64,000 nucleotides of DNA from Lachnospiraceae bacterium RM5 (GTDB lineage: Bacteria > Bacillota > Clostridia > Lachnospirales > Lachnospiraceae). Both the position numbers and the translations under genes were made by a program. The notes below the pieces were generated by a model. The model worked only from the letters and a program-made list of their open reading frames with translations, searched no databases and had not been told where the DNA came from. Shown here piece by piece: positions 45,351 to 53,782 of the stretch. The DNA lies in contig FOFK01000004.1 of the NCBI GenBank assembly GCA_900110975.1, forward strand, positions 130,684 to 194,683, in the 5' to 3' direction. Each line of letters begins with the position of its first letter. Positions within the stretch are counted from its first letter, which is position 1.

Positions 45351-48326
45351 ATGATAGATGATATTAGAAAAGGTTTTGAAACAGCATATATAGATGGATC
45401 GGTTGCGTCTTCTCTTGTATACAGACCGGCCTTTATTTCTAATGATTATAAAAGTGGGAAAAAGGTTCTGAATTCAATTGAAGATGAATTGTTAAGATGT
45501 GATAAATTTCAGATAAGTGTGGCATTTATTACAATGAGCGGAATTACGCCACTGCTTCAGATTTTAAAACAGTTAGAAGAAAAGAATATTCCTGGTGAAA
45601 TTCTGACTACAAATTATCTTACTTTTAGTGAGCCAAAAGCATTAGAAAAATTAAATGAATTATCTAATATTGTTTTAAAAATGTATGATGTTAATAAGGG
45701 TGAAACTGGGTTTCATACAAAGGGATATATTTTTAAGAAAGATGAAATGTATCGTATTATTATTGGTAGCTCAAATATAACAAGTTCTGCGCTTACATAT
45801 AATCGTGAATGGAATACTAAAATAGTTTCTACAAAAGATGGTGAAATTACAAAAGAAATATTAGAAGAGTTTAATGAATTATGGAATTCAAAAAACACAT
45901 TAAGTTTTGATGAATTTATAGATAATTATAAAGAACGCTATAAAATTATTAAACACCAAAGAGAAATAGCAAGAGAAGATCAGGTTACTTCTCTTGAAAA
46001 GTATAAATTAGAACCTAATAGTATGCAGGTAGGTTTTATAACAAATTTAAAAAGAATTATTAATTCCGGAGAAAACAGGGCATTGCTTATATCTGCTACG
46101 GGTACCGGAAAAACTTATGCATCTGCCTTTGCAATGAGGGAATTAGGATTTAAGAAGGTGTTATTTTTAGTTCATAGAGGTCAGCTTGCAAAACAGACTA
46201 AAAAATCTTATAAAAAGGTTTTTGGTAATAATATTAAAATGGGTTATGTTGGTGCAGGAAATTATGAATATGATGCGGATTATGTTTTTGCTACAGTTCA
46301 GACTCTTAATAGAGATGAGCATTTGTTAAGGTACGATAAAAATAATTTTGATTGTATTATTCTTGATGAAGCACACCACGTTCCTGCAGATACCTACCAG
46401 AAAATAATGAATCATTTTACACCAAAGTTATGGCTTGGAATGACAGCGACACCTGATAAAAGGGATGATAATGTTGAAGGTAGAAATGTTTATGAGTTGT
46501 TTAATTATCAAATAGCTTATGAAATACGTTTGCAGCAGGCCATGGAAGAAGATTTGTTGTGTCCGTTTCACTATTTTGGAATAACTGATTTAAATGTTGA
46601 TGGCGATAACATTGATAAAAGGGATTTTACATTTCTTACAAGTGATGAGCGTATAAAGCATATTATTAATCAGACAAATTATTATGGATATAGCGGAGAG
46701 AAAGTTAAAGGTTTAATTTTTTGCAGCAGTATAAAGGAATCAGAAGAATTATCCAAAAAATTTAATCAGATAATTAATCCTGAAACAGGAAGAAAATTTA
46801 GAACTATAGCTTTAAATGGAGATGCGTCGGAAGAAGAAAGAAAAGATGCATTTGAGAGACTTGCAATGGATGAGCAGGATGAGAATAATGAGAAAAAATC
46901 GTTGGATTATATTTTTTCGGTTGAAATATTAAATGAAGGTGTGGATATTGTAGAAGTAAATCAGGTTGTAATGTTGAGACCAACAAAATCTCCAATTGTA
47001 TTTATCCAGCAACTTGGACGTGGACTTAGAAAAGCTGATGGAAAAGAATATGTTGTGATACTTGATTTTATAGGGAATTATCAGAATAACTTTATGATTC
47101 CAATAGCATTGTCTGGAGATAGAACCTACAATAAAGACAATATCCGAAGATATATAACAGAAGGTGGAAGGATAATTCCAGGTGCTTCAACAATTCATTT
47201 TGACGAGATAAGTAAAAAAAGAATTTTTGCATCGGTAGATAATGCAAACTTTAGTGATATCAGATTAATTAAGGAAAATTATCTTAATTTGAAAAATAAG
47301 TTAGGAAAAATACCAGGACTTCTTGATTTTGATAATTATGGTGAAATGGATGTAATGCGTATTTTTGAAAATAATACTCTTGGTTCATATTATAAATTTT
47401 TGGTGAAATATGAAAAAGAATATAAAATAAGATTATCATCTGATGAAGAAAAAGTTGTTGAATTTATTTCAAAAAAATTGGCAAATGGAAAGAGAATACA
47501 GGAATTACAATTATTAGACAGGATAATAAAAACTGCACGTGGAATGTCAAAGATGGGCTTATTTGCCGGACTTATAAGTGATTTAAAGGAATATGGAAAA
47601 GAATTAAGCAGTAAACAACAAAAAAATATTATTAACATTATGACCAATGAATTTCAGACAGGGTCAGGTAAAAAAACTTATGCTAACTGTGTGCTGATTG
47701 AAAAAGATAATAATGACTATAAACCCTCAAAAACATTTGTTGAAATGATTGCAAATGATGATTTTTATTATATTTTAAGAGAGCTTGTAGACTTTGGAAT
47801 AAGCCGATATAAAAGAGATTATATGGAAAATTATGGTGGTACGGATTTTGTTTTGTATAAAAAATATACATACGAAGATGTATGCAGGCTTCTTAACTGG
47901 GAACAAAATGAAGTAGCATTAAATATTGGTGGATATAAATTTGATAAAAATACAAAAACTTATCCCGTGTTTATTAATTATGATAAGTCTGACAATATTA
48001 GCGACACAACAAAATACGAAGATCATTTTGTGCCAGGATTTAGAAATCGCTTAATAGCAATTTCAAAGTCAGGTAGAAATATTAATTCTGAGGATGTTCA
48101 GAATTTTCTTAAAGCAAAAGAAAGAAATATATCTGTGGAATTGTTTGTAAGAAAAAATAAAGATGATAAAATTTCAAAAGAATTTTATTATCTTGGACAT
48201 ATGGTTGCAAGTGGAAATGCAAAAGAATTTACAATGGCAAATACTAATAAAACTGCGGTTGAGATTGAGTGGATACTTGATAAACCTGTCAGGGAAGATA
48301 TTTATGATTATATTGTAAATGCATAA
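45351..48326 (+). CDS. PLD-domain / DEAD-box helicase / DUF3427 protein
   Basis: 991 residues. The N-terminal phospholipase-D-like nuclease domain carries His122-x-Lys124 in FHTKGYIF with GSSNITSSAL after it. The SF2 helicase core has GTGKT (251-255), DEAH (339-342), GMTATPDKRD and QQLGRGLRKADGKEYVVILDF. The C-terminal third is DUF3427, ending FYYLGHMVASGNAKEF. This architecture is frequent in prokaryotic defence islands, often beside a Nudix gene as here (after the hipBA segment). The final residues VREDIYDYIVNA recur at the HipA end. GGGGGAT precedes ATG 45351. Confidence 0.9.
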   Translation: MIDDIRKGFETAYIDGSVASSLVYRPAFISNDYKSGKKVLNSIEDELLRCDKFQISVAFITMSGITPLLQILKQLEEKNIPGEILTTNYLTFSEPKALEKLNELSNIVLKMYDVNKGETGFHTKGYIFKKDEMYRIIIGSSNITSSALTYNREWNTKIVSTKDGEITKEILEEFNELWNSKNTLSFDEFIDNYKERYKIIKHQREIAREDQVTSLEKYKLEPNSMQVGFITNLKRIINSGENRALLISATGTGKTYASAFAMRELGFKKVLFLVHRGQLAKQTKKSYKKVFGNNIKMGYVGAGNYEYDADYVFATVQTLNRDEHLLRYDKNNFDCIILDEAHHVPADTYQKIMNHFTPKLWLGMTATPDKRDDNVEGRNVYELFNYQIAYEIRLQQAMEEDLLCPFHYFGITDLNVDGDNIDKRDFTFLTSDERIKHIINQTNYYGYSGEKVKGLIFCSSIKESEELSKKFNQIINPETGRKFRTIALNGDASEEERKDAFERLAMDEQDENNEKKSLDYIFSVEILNEGVDIVEVNQVVMLRPTKSPIVFIQQLGRGLRKADGKEYVVILDFIGNYQNNFMIPIALSGDRTYNKDNIRRYITEGGRIIPGASTIHFDEISKKRIFASVDNANFSDIRLIKENYLNLKNKLGKIPGLLDFDNYGEMDVMRIFENNTLGSYYKFLVKYEKEYKIRLSSDEEKVVEFISKKLANGKRIQELQLLDRIIKTARGMSKMGLFAGLISDLKEYGKELSSKQQKNIINIMTNEFQTGSGKKTYANCVLIEKDNNDYKPSKTFVEMIANDDFYYILRELVDFGISRYKRDYMENYGGTDFVLYKKYTYEDVCRLLNWEQNEVALNIGGYKFDKNTKTYPVFINYDKSDNISDTTKYEDHFVPGFRNRLIAISKSGRNINSEDVQNFLKAKERNISVELFVRKNKDDKISKEFYYLGHMVASGNAKEFTMANTNKTAVEIEWILDKPVREDIYDYIVNA

Positions 48327-48329
48327 TTG
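48288..48329. repeat. Direct repeat, left copy, flanking hipBA
   Basis: GTCAGGGAAGAT, a variable 10-bp block, ATATTGTAAATGCATA, one differing base and TTG. The same blocks at the same spacing and in the same reading frame recur at 49867-49908. The copies span the ends of the helicase and HipA genes. Confidence 0.85.
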
Positions 48330-48386
48330 TTGTATATAAGTTAAGGAAAGTTGATATAGAATATCGTTAAATAAATTTAATTATAC

Positions 48387-48448
48387 AGATAATATATTAT
48401 CTAAAAACCTGTAAAATGCTTGATTATAGATAATATATTATCTATAAT
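48387..48448 (+). promoter_or_regulatory. hipB promoter overlapped by palindromic operators
   Basis: The promoter is TTGATT (48420-48425), 17-bp spacer, TATAAT (48443-48448). A 26-bp perfect palindrome (48423-48448, core TAGATAATATATTATCTA) covers the spacer and -10. A second operator AGATAATATATTATCT lies at 48387-48402, centre 41 bp upstream, and a half-site TAGATAAT begins at 48455. This is a typical autorepressed antitoxin promoter. Confidence 0.8.
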
Positions 48449-48494
48449 AATGTATAGATAATGTGATTTTTAAGATGCTTTAGGAGAATTTTTT

Positions 48495-48773
48495 ATGAAG
48501 AAGTATATTTGGGAAACTCCGGAAGAAATTAATTTGATAGTAGCAGCTAATGTTAGAAGAGTAAGAAAACGCAGAGGTATATCACAACAGAAATTAAGCG
48601 AATTGACAGGAGTGAGTTATGGCTCAATCAAGCGGTTTGAGATGACCGGTAATATAAGTCTTTTGTCACTAACTAAGATTGCAGTTCAGCTTGATGCAGT
48701 TGATGACATCAAATCGTTGTTTAGTTCAGTTCCATATCTTTCTATTGAGGAGGTAATTAATGAACAAAAATGA
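48495..48773 (+). CDS. hipB: HipB-type antitoxin, XRE-family DNA-binding protein
   Basis: 92 residues with an HTH_3 domain: NVRRVRKRRGISQQKLSELTGVSYGSIKRFE quoted in part (RRGISQQKLSELTGVSYGS). It should bind the palindromes at 48387 and 48423 and neutralise HipA. TAGGAGA precedes ATG 48495. It overlaps hipA by 14 bases, the usual antitoxin-first order. Confidence 0.85.
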   Translation: MKKYIWETPEEINLIVAANVRRVRKRRGISQQKLSELTGVSYGSIKRFEMTGNISLLSLTKIAVQLDAVDDIKSLFSSVPYLSIEEVINEQK

Positions 48774-49905
48774 TAAAGTATTTGGTTTGAAATCATTAAA
48801 GGTAAAATATAATGGAAGATATGTTGGAACACTTGCAATGTTAAATAATGGAATGGTTGCATTTTCTTACGAGGAAAACTGGCTTGAAAATGGATTTTCC
48901 ATCAGCCCTTTTTCGTTACCTCTAGAAAAAAAAGTTTTTGTTCCTACAAAAAACTTTTTTGGAGGATTATTTGGAATATTTGCAGATAGTCTTCCTGATG
49001 CATGGGGAAGATTATTATTAGATAGATTACTTACAGAAAAAAAATTAGATAAAAACATTAATATATTAGACAGACTTGCAATGGTTGGAAAATCTGGAAT
49101 GGGCGCATTGGAATATGAGCCGGATTATGAGGTTACTGATATAAATACAATATCTGATTTAGACTATATTGCCGGGGAATGTACTAAAATATTAAAGACA
49201 AAATATTCTAAAGATTTAGATAGTATATTTAAAATGGCAGGTAGCAGTGGTGGAGCCAGGCCTAAAATCTTAACAACTATTGATGATGAAAATTGGATTA
49301 TAAAATTTGCATCTCAATTTGATTCTGACAATATTGGAATTCAGGAATATAATTATTCTTTATGTGCAAAACGTTGTGGAATAGAAATGACAAAAACTCA
49401 TTTGTTTAAATCAAATGTATGTGATGGATATTTTGGAACGGTAAGATTTGATAAAAAAAATGGAAGTGATAATGTTCATGTAGCTACAGTAGCAGCTTTG
49501 TTAGAAGCGGATTTTCTTGCACCTTGCGTAGATTATAATGATTTGTTTAAACTTACGAGAATTCTAACAGAGGAAAATAAGAACGATATAGAAAATATGT
49601 TTAGAAGAATGTGCTTTAATGTATTTGCGCATAACTTGGATGATCATGTAAAAAATTTTAGTTATATGTACGATGAAAAAAATAATAAATGGAAATTATC
49701 ACCTGCATATGATTTGACCTTTAGCAATACTTACTGGGGTGAACATACAACATCAGTTGATGGAAATGGTAAAAATCCAGGTGTTAAGGAATTGCTAAGT
49801 GTTGGAATAAAAGCTGGATTGAAAAAAGATAAATGTGAATATATTATTGATGAAATAAAGATAAATGTCAGGGAAGATTTAGGGAAATATATTGTAAATG
49901 CATAG
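48760..49905 (+). CDS. hipA: HipA-type serine/threonine kinase toxin
   Basis: 381 residues. An N-terminal couple_hipA-like domain (FGLKSLKVKYNGRYVGTL) is followed by the kinase: GSSGGARPK (161-169, with Ser162 as the likely autophosphorylation region), DDH at Asp294-Asp295-His296 in the catalytic loop, and PAYDLTF with Asp318 as metal ligand. E. coli HipA phosphorylates Glu-tRNA synthetase and induces persistence; this protein's target is unknown. All kinase motifs are intact. Its last 12 residues, VREDLGKYIVNA, closely match the helicase end. AGGAGGT precedes ATG 48760. Confidence 0.88.
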   Translation: MNKNDKVFGLKSLKVKYNGRYVGTLAMLNNGMVAFSYEENWLENGFSISPFSLPLEKKVFVPTKNFFGGLFGIFADSLPDAWGRLLLDRLLTEKKLDKNINILDRLAMVGKSGMGALEYEPDYEVTDINTISDLDYIAGECTKILKTKYSKDLDSIFKMAGSSGGARPKILTTIDDENWIIKFASQFDSDNIGIQEYNYSLCAKRCGIEMTKTHLFKSNVCDGYFGTVRFDKKNGSDNVHVATVAALLEADFLAPCVDYNDLFKLTRILTEENKNDIENMFRRMCFNVFAHNLDDHVKNFSYMYDEKNNKWKLSPAYDLTFSNTYWGEHTTSVDGNGKNPGVKELLSVGIKAGLKKDKCEYIIDEIKINVREDLGKYIVNA

Positions 49906-49908
49906 TTG
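49867..49908. repeat. Direct repeat, right copy, flanking hipBA
   Basis: Second copy of the 42-bp imperfect repeat at 48288-48329. Its 3' boundary is 11 bases before the Nudix ATG, and the GACGGAGGATAT after it holds that gene's ribosome site. Confidence 0.85.
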
Positions 49909-49919
49909 ACGGAGGATAT

Positions 49920-50324
49920 ATGAAAACAATAAGAGTTGTTGCAGCAGTAATTAAAGGAAAAAATGAAAATAATGAACCTGTAATTTTCTCAACCAGAAGA
50001 GGTTATGGAGAATTTAAAGGTGGATGGGAATTTCCAGGAGGAAAGATAGAAGATGGAGAAACACCCAGGGATGCACTTAAACGAGAGATAAAAGAAGAAC
50101 TTGATGTAGATATAAAAGTCTGTGATTTTATAGATACCATAGAGTATGATTATCCGGAATTTCATTTATCAATGGATGTTTTCTTTGCTGAAATTGTTTC
50201 TGGTAAATTATTCTTAAAGGAGCATGAGGATGCAAAATGGTTAAAAAAAGATGAATTATATGATGTATCCTGGCTTCCGGCAGATATTACTTTGATAGAT
50301 AAAATTGATTCGATGTTAATATGA
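49920..50324 (+). CDS. Nudix hydrolase, MutT-like
   Basis: 134 residues. The Nudix box GGKIEDGETPRDALKREIKEEL is complete (quoted: GKIEDGETPRDALKREIKEE), so it should hydrolyse nucleoside-diphosphate-linked substrates. The IFSTRRGYGEFKGGWEFPGG part fits (deoxy)nucleoside triphosphate pyrophosphohydrolases. Such genes often sit beside DUF3427 helicases, which suggests a joint role. GGAGGAT precedes ATG 49920. Confidence 0.9.
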   Translation: MKTIRVVAAVIKGKNENNEPVIFSTRRGYGEFKGGWEFPGGKIEDGETPRDALKREIKEELDVDIKVCDFIDTIEYDYPEFHLSMDVFFAEIVSGKLFLKEHEDAKWLKKDELYDVSWLPADITLIDKIDSMLI

Positions 50325-50341
50325 TTTTATTGAGAAAATTA

Positions 50342-50441
50342 TTGACTTTTGGTTCTCGGAAGGGTAATATAAACGTACACGAAAAAACGGAAACGTTTTG
50401 TAAGAGCGATGTGTGGTTTACCATACATGGCTCTATTTTTT
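50342..50441 (+). ncRNA. Candidate short RNA with its own promoter and terminator
   Basis: TTGACT (50342-50347), 17-bp spacer, TAATAT (50365-50370). From about 50377 a 65-nt RNA would hold AAAACG/CGTTTT and the terminator hairpin GAGCGATGTGTGG/CCATACATGGCTC (50404-50433) followed by T-rich sequence. The hairpin matches the metF terminator, with TGG/CCA here and TAG/CTA there. The start is predicted only. Nudix readthrough would also end here. Confidence 0.4.
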
Positions 50442-50544
50442 TGAATAGATTGGATAAAAACAGATTTATGATGTTTTTGGATTTTAAGTTAATATATTAG
50501 TGAAATAAAAGTATCATATATTACCATAACCCCCCATAATAACC

Positions 50545-50574
50545 TTGATTGTTGAGAATGGTTTATACTATAAT
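50545..50574 (+). promoter_or_regulatory. Promoter of the pdxK operon
   Basis: TTGATT (50545-50550), 18-bp spacer, TATAAT (50569-50574), about 60 bases before the kinase start. A C6 run just upstream (50530-50535) is odd in this AT-rich context. The rest of 50325-50631 holds only the short-RNA candidate. Confidence 0.55.
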
Positions 50575-50631
50575 TATTATAGATTTGGTTATTTGAAACT
50601 ATGATTTTATTTAACAGTAGGAGACAATAAA

Positions 50632-51462
50632 ATGAAGCAAAAAAAAATGGCGTTAATTAATGATATAACAGGTTTTGGAAGATGCTCTGTTGCCGTAACT
50701 TCGCCTATTATATCAACTATGAAAATACAGGCTGTTGCAGTACCAACAGCGATTTTATCTGCACATACACAGTTTGAGGAGTATTTTTTTGATGACTATA
50801 CTCCGAAAATGAAAGAATATATTCAGACATATAAAAATTTGAATTTGGATTTTGATGGAATAGCAACCGGCTTTTTGGGTTCTAAAGAACAGGTTGATAT
50901 TGTTATTGATTTTATCAAGACATTTAAAAAAGAAAATACAATGGTGCTTGTTGATCCTGTAATGGGTGATTATGGCAAGCTTTATGAGACATATACTAAG
51001 AAAATGTGTGATAAGATGAAGAATTTGGTGCAGTACGCAGATATTTTAACTCCTAATCTTACGGAATTATGCACACTTCTTGATATTGATTATGGTAATG
51101 GTGAATTTAGCATTGAAGAAATTGGAAAAATGTGTATGGAACTTGCTGGTAAAGGACCGGAACACATTGTTGTAACAGGTATTCCATTCCATAAAAAACA
51201 GATTATGAATTATATTTATAGCAAGGATGAAGAAGCAAGAATCGTTATGGTTGACAGAATTGGTGTGGACAGAAGTGGTACCGGTGATGTTATTAGTTCA
51301 GTAATTGCAGGTAAATATTTAAATGGACACAGTTTTTATGATTCTGTAAAAATAGCAGCGTCATTTGCTTCTAAATGCATAAAATATTGCGAAGAAAATC
51401 AGGTTCCTGAGCATTGGGGACTTTGTTTTGAAATGTACTTAAAGGATCTTTTGGAGGATTAA
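50632..51462 (+). CDS. pdxK: Pyridoxal/pyridoxamine kinase
   Basis: 276 residues, ribokinase superfamily. It phosphorylates B6 vitamers to salvage pyridoxal phosphate. LINDITGFGRCSVAVTSPII, DPVMGDYGKLY, TPNLTELCTLL and DRSGTGDVISSV (catalytic Asp in GTGD) fit the PdxK/PdxY group. AGGAGA precedes ATG 50632. The radical SAM gene follows after 2 bases. Confidence 0.9.
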   Translation: MKQKKMALINDITGFGRCSVAVTSPIISTMKIQAVAVPTAILSAHTQFEEYFFDDYTPKMKEYIQTYKNLNLDFDGIATGFLGSKEQVDIVIDFIKTFKKENTMVLVDPVMGDYGKLYETYTKKMCDKMKNLVQYADILTPNLTELCTLLDIDYGNGEFSIEEIGKMCMELAGKGPEHIVVTGIPFHKKQIMNYIYSKDEEARIVMVDRIGVDRSGTGDVISSVIAGKYLNGHSFYDSVKIAASFASKCIKYCEENQVPEHWGLCFEMYLKDLLED

Positions 51463-51464
51463 TA

Positions 51465-52124
51465 ATGATTTTATATACAGTTACAGGAAAAGTTGGTAGT
51501 GAAGGTTATCTTGATATTGCAAAAAGTGGTGATTTAACAGGGAAAAATATATATGTTAATATGACAAATAAATGTCCATGTAACTGTGTTTTTTGCCTTA
51601 GACATATAAAAAATATGGAAGAGGATAATAACCTATGGTTAAAAGAAGGTGAGCCTTCTATAGAAACCATGAAGAATCTTTTTTCTAAATATGATTTAAG
51701 TGTAATAAATGAGCTTGTTTTTTGTGGCTTTGGCGAGCCGTTAGAGCGTCTTTATGATATGTGTAGTCTGATTGATTTTTTAAAGGAGAAATATCCTGAT
51801 TTAAAAGTCAGAGTTAATACAATCGGTCTTGCAAATCTGATTTATGAAAAGGATATTACTAAGGAACTTAAAGGAAGGGTAGATACAGTTTCTATTTCTT
51901 TAAATGCTCCAACTAAAGAGGAATTTTATGAACTTACACGTTCTAAGTTTGGAATTGAATCATTTGATGCAGTTAAAGAGTTTGCCGTTCTTTCAAAAAA
52001 ATATGTTCCCAATGTTGTAATGACTGTAGTTGAAAAGGTTATGCCGGAAGAAAAAATTTCCATATGTAAGAAAATTTGTGATGATTTAGGAGTTACTTTA
52101 AGAATAAGACCGTTTGAGGAATAA
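51465..52124 (+). CDS. TatD-associated radical SAM protein
   Basis: 219 residues. The cluster motif is Cys37-x3-Cys41-x2-Cys44, with a further Cys39, in NMTNKCPCNCVFCLRH. GFGEPLERL and RVNTIGLANLIYE follow. It matches the small radical SAM proteins linked or fused to TatD nucleases; no TatD gene lies in the window. GGAGGATTAATA precedes ATG 51465 and it is coupled to pdxK. Reaction unknown. Confidence 0.85.
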   Translation: MILYTVTGKVGSEGYLDIAKSGDLTGKNIYVNMTNKCPCNCVFCLRHIKNMEEDNNLWLKEGEPSIETMKNLFSKYDLSVINELVFCGFGEPLERLYDMCSLIDFLKEKYPDLKVRVNTIGLANLIYEKDITKELKGRVDTVSISLNAPTKEEFYELTRSKFGIESFDAVKEFAVLSKKYVPNVVMTVVEKVMPEEKISICKKICDDLGVTLRIRPFEE

Positions 52125-52183
52125 AATTATAAAGATTAAAAGATAGCCGCGATTTTATAATGTATCATGGAAGGGGGATTTCT

Positions 52184-53458
52184 ATGACTATTTATATTAG
52201 CAGTATTATTCTTATTGGATTATTAATGCTTGCAATGATAATGCATGTTGTTACTTATTCCGGGTTTAATAAAACGCAGAAGACTTGGTATGTTTTAACA
52301 TTTCTTTCAATTATCATTTGTTCTTTTGCTGAGCTTTTAGTTCATTCAGGTTATTATAATCCTTCGTATGCAGGTATATTAACGGTTATCACTGTGATTC
52401 AGTTTAGTATAGCTCCAATGCTTGCTGTCCTTTTTTCAGGGGCTTTAGGTCTGAATCATCAGGCAAAAATAGGAAGTATATTTTTTGTTATAAGTTTAAT
52501 TATGGAAGTGGTTTGTGCACCATTCGGATATATTTTTTATTTTAATAATCAGGGATATTTCAGGGGAGAATTCTTTTATATTTATGAAATTTTGTATGCG
52601 ATTGGCATGCTTTATCTTGTTATCAGTCTTATTATAGTAGGTTATAAATTTCAACATAGAGATTTGCTCACAATAATTATGGTAATTGTAGTTTTGCTTG
52701 GTGGTATAATTCCTATGACTTTTTTTATGATTAATATTGCATATGTTTCTATAGGTATTTCTGCTTGTCTTTGCTACATTTATTATAATGATCTGATCCA
52801 GGAGGATATTAAAGAGGAGCTTGTTTCAAATCAGGAAAAAGTTTTAAATATGCAGATAAATATTATATCGGGGCTTTCTAACCTTATTGAAAACCGTGAT
52901 GCTGAAACAGGTGAGCACGTTGTTCGTACTGCAAGATATGTAAAAATTCTTGCAGAAGATGCTTTAAATGATGGAGTTTATACTGATGTCATAGATGATC
53001 ATTTTATAGAACTTTTATATTCTTTAGCGCCGCTTCACGATGTAGGGAAGATTGTTGTTTCTGATAAAATCCTAAAAAAACCTGGAAAACTTACACCGGA
53101 AGAATTTGAGGAAATTAAGAAACACGCATCTGCGGGCGGTAAGGTAATCAGACAGATTCTTGAAGGAATAACAGATAAAGATTATATAGAGTTTGCATCT
53201 GATATTGCAACTGCACATCATGAAAAATGGGATGGAAGTGGGTATCCAAATAATTTATCAGGTGAGGATATTCCGCTTTCTGCAAGAATAATGGCAATAG
53301 CAGATGTATTTGATGCACTTATTTCTGAGCGTTGTTATAAAAAAGCAATGCCTGTTGATAAGGCGGTATCGATTATTAAAGAAGGAGCAGGGAAACATTT
53401 TGATCCAAAACTAGTTGATGTTTTTGTCAGGCATTTAGATGAATTTTTAGATGAGTAA
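52184..53458 (+). CDS. Membrane-bound HD-GYP domain protein
   Basis: 424 residues. Seven to eight hydrophobic segments fill residues 1-205, a short coiled region follows, and the HD-GYP domain occupies about 220-424: ENRDAETGEHVVRTARYV, His285-Asp286 in LHDVGKI, HHEKWDGSGYP and ARIMAIADVFDALISER. HD-GYP proteins hydrolyse cyclic di-GMP or related dinucleotides; the N-terminus would sense a membrane signal. ATG 52184 follows AAGGGGG; an earlier in-frame ATG at 52160 has no site. Confidence 0.9.
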   Translation: MTIYISSIILIGLLMLAMIMHVVTYSGFNKTQKTWYVLTFLSIIICSFAELLVHSGYYNPSYAGILTVITVIQFSIAPMLAVLFSGALGLNHQAKIGSIFFVISLIMEVVCAPFGYIFYFNNQGYFRGEFFYIYEILYAIGMLYLVISLIIVGYKFQHRDLLTIIMVIVVLLGGIIPMTFFMINIAYVSIGISACLCYIYYNDLIQEDIKEELVSNQEKVLNMQINIISGLSNLIENRDAETGEHVVRTARYVKILAEDALNDGVYTDVIDDHFIELLYSLAPLHDVGKIVVSDKILKKPGKLTPEEFEEIKKHASAGGKVIRQILEGITDKDYIEFASDIATAHHEKWDGSGYPNNLSGEDIPLSARIMAIADVFDALISERCYKKAMPVDKAVSIIKEGAGKHFDPKLVDVFVRHLDEFLDE

Positions 53459-53461
53459 TGA

Positions 53462-53758
53462 TTTTTACCTTATGTTATCTATGTTACACCTGTGTTAAAT
53501 GAGTATTTGCATGGACTTGTACAGGAAGTTTATGATATTTTAAATGATATTCCTGAAATAAAACAAAGCAGATATTACATGCCATATTCATGGTTACCAC
53601 ACATAACAATCGGGAAAAAACTTTCAAAAGATGAAATGGTTAAGGCATTTGAAGTACTACAGAAATATTTTGTTCCGATTAAAGCAAGTGTGGTTTATAT
53701 GGGGCTTGCAAAAACAAATCCGTATGAGGAGATTGTGGGATTTGAATTGAGTGATTAA
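53462..53758 (+). pseudogene. 5'-truncated 2'-5' RNA ligase-like (2H phosphoesterase) gene
   Basis: The open frame starts after a stop at 53459 and reads FLPYVIYVTPVLNEYLHGLV before the first GTG (53492), so homology runs past any usable start. It contains one PHITIGKKL (His-x-Thr) motif and LAKTNPYEEIVGFEL. Known 2H proteins have two His-x-Thr motifs; the N-terminal half with the first is missing. No ribosome site is visible. It is most likely a remnant, though a short product from GTG 53492 is not excluded. Confidence 0.65.
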
Positions 53759-53782
53759 TTAGAAGTAGTCAGAGGTACTGTC

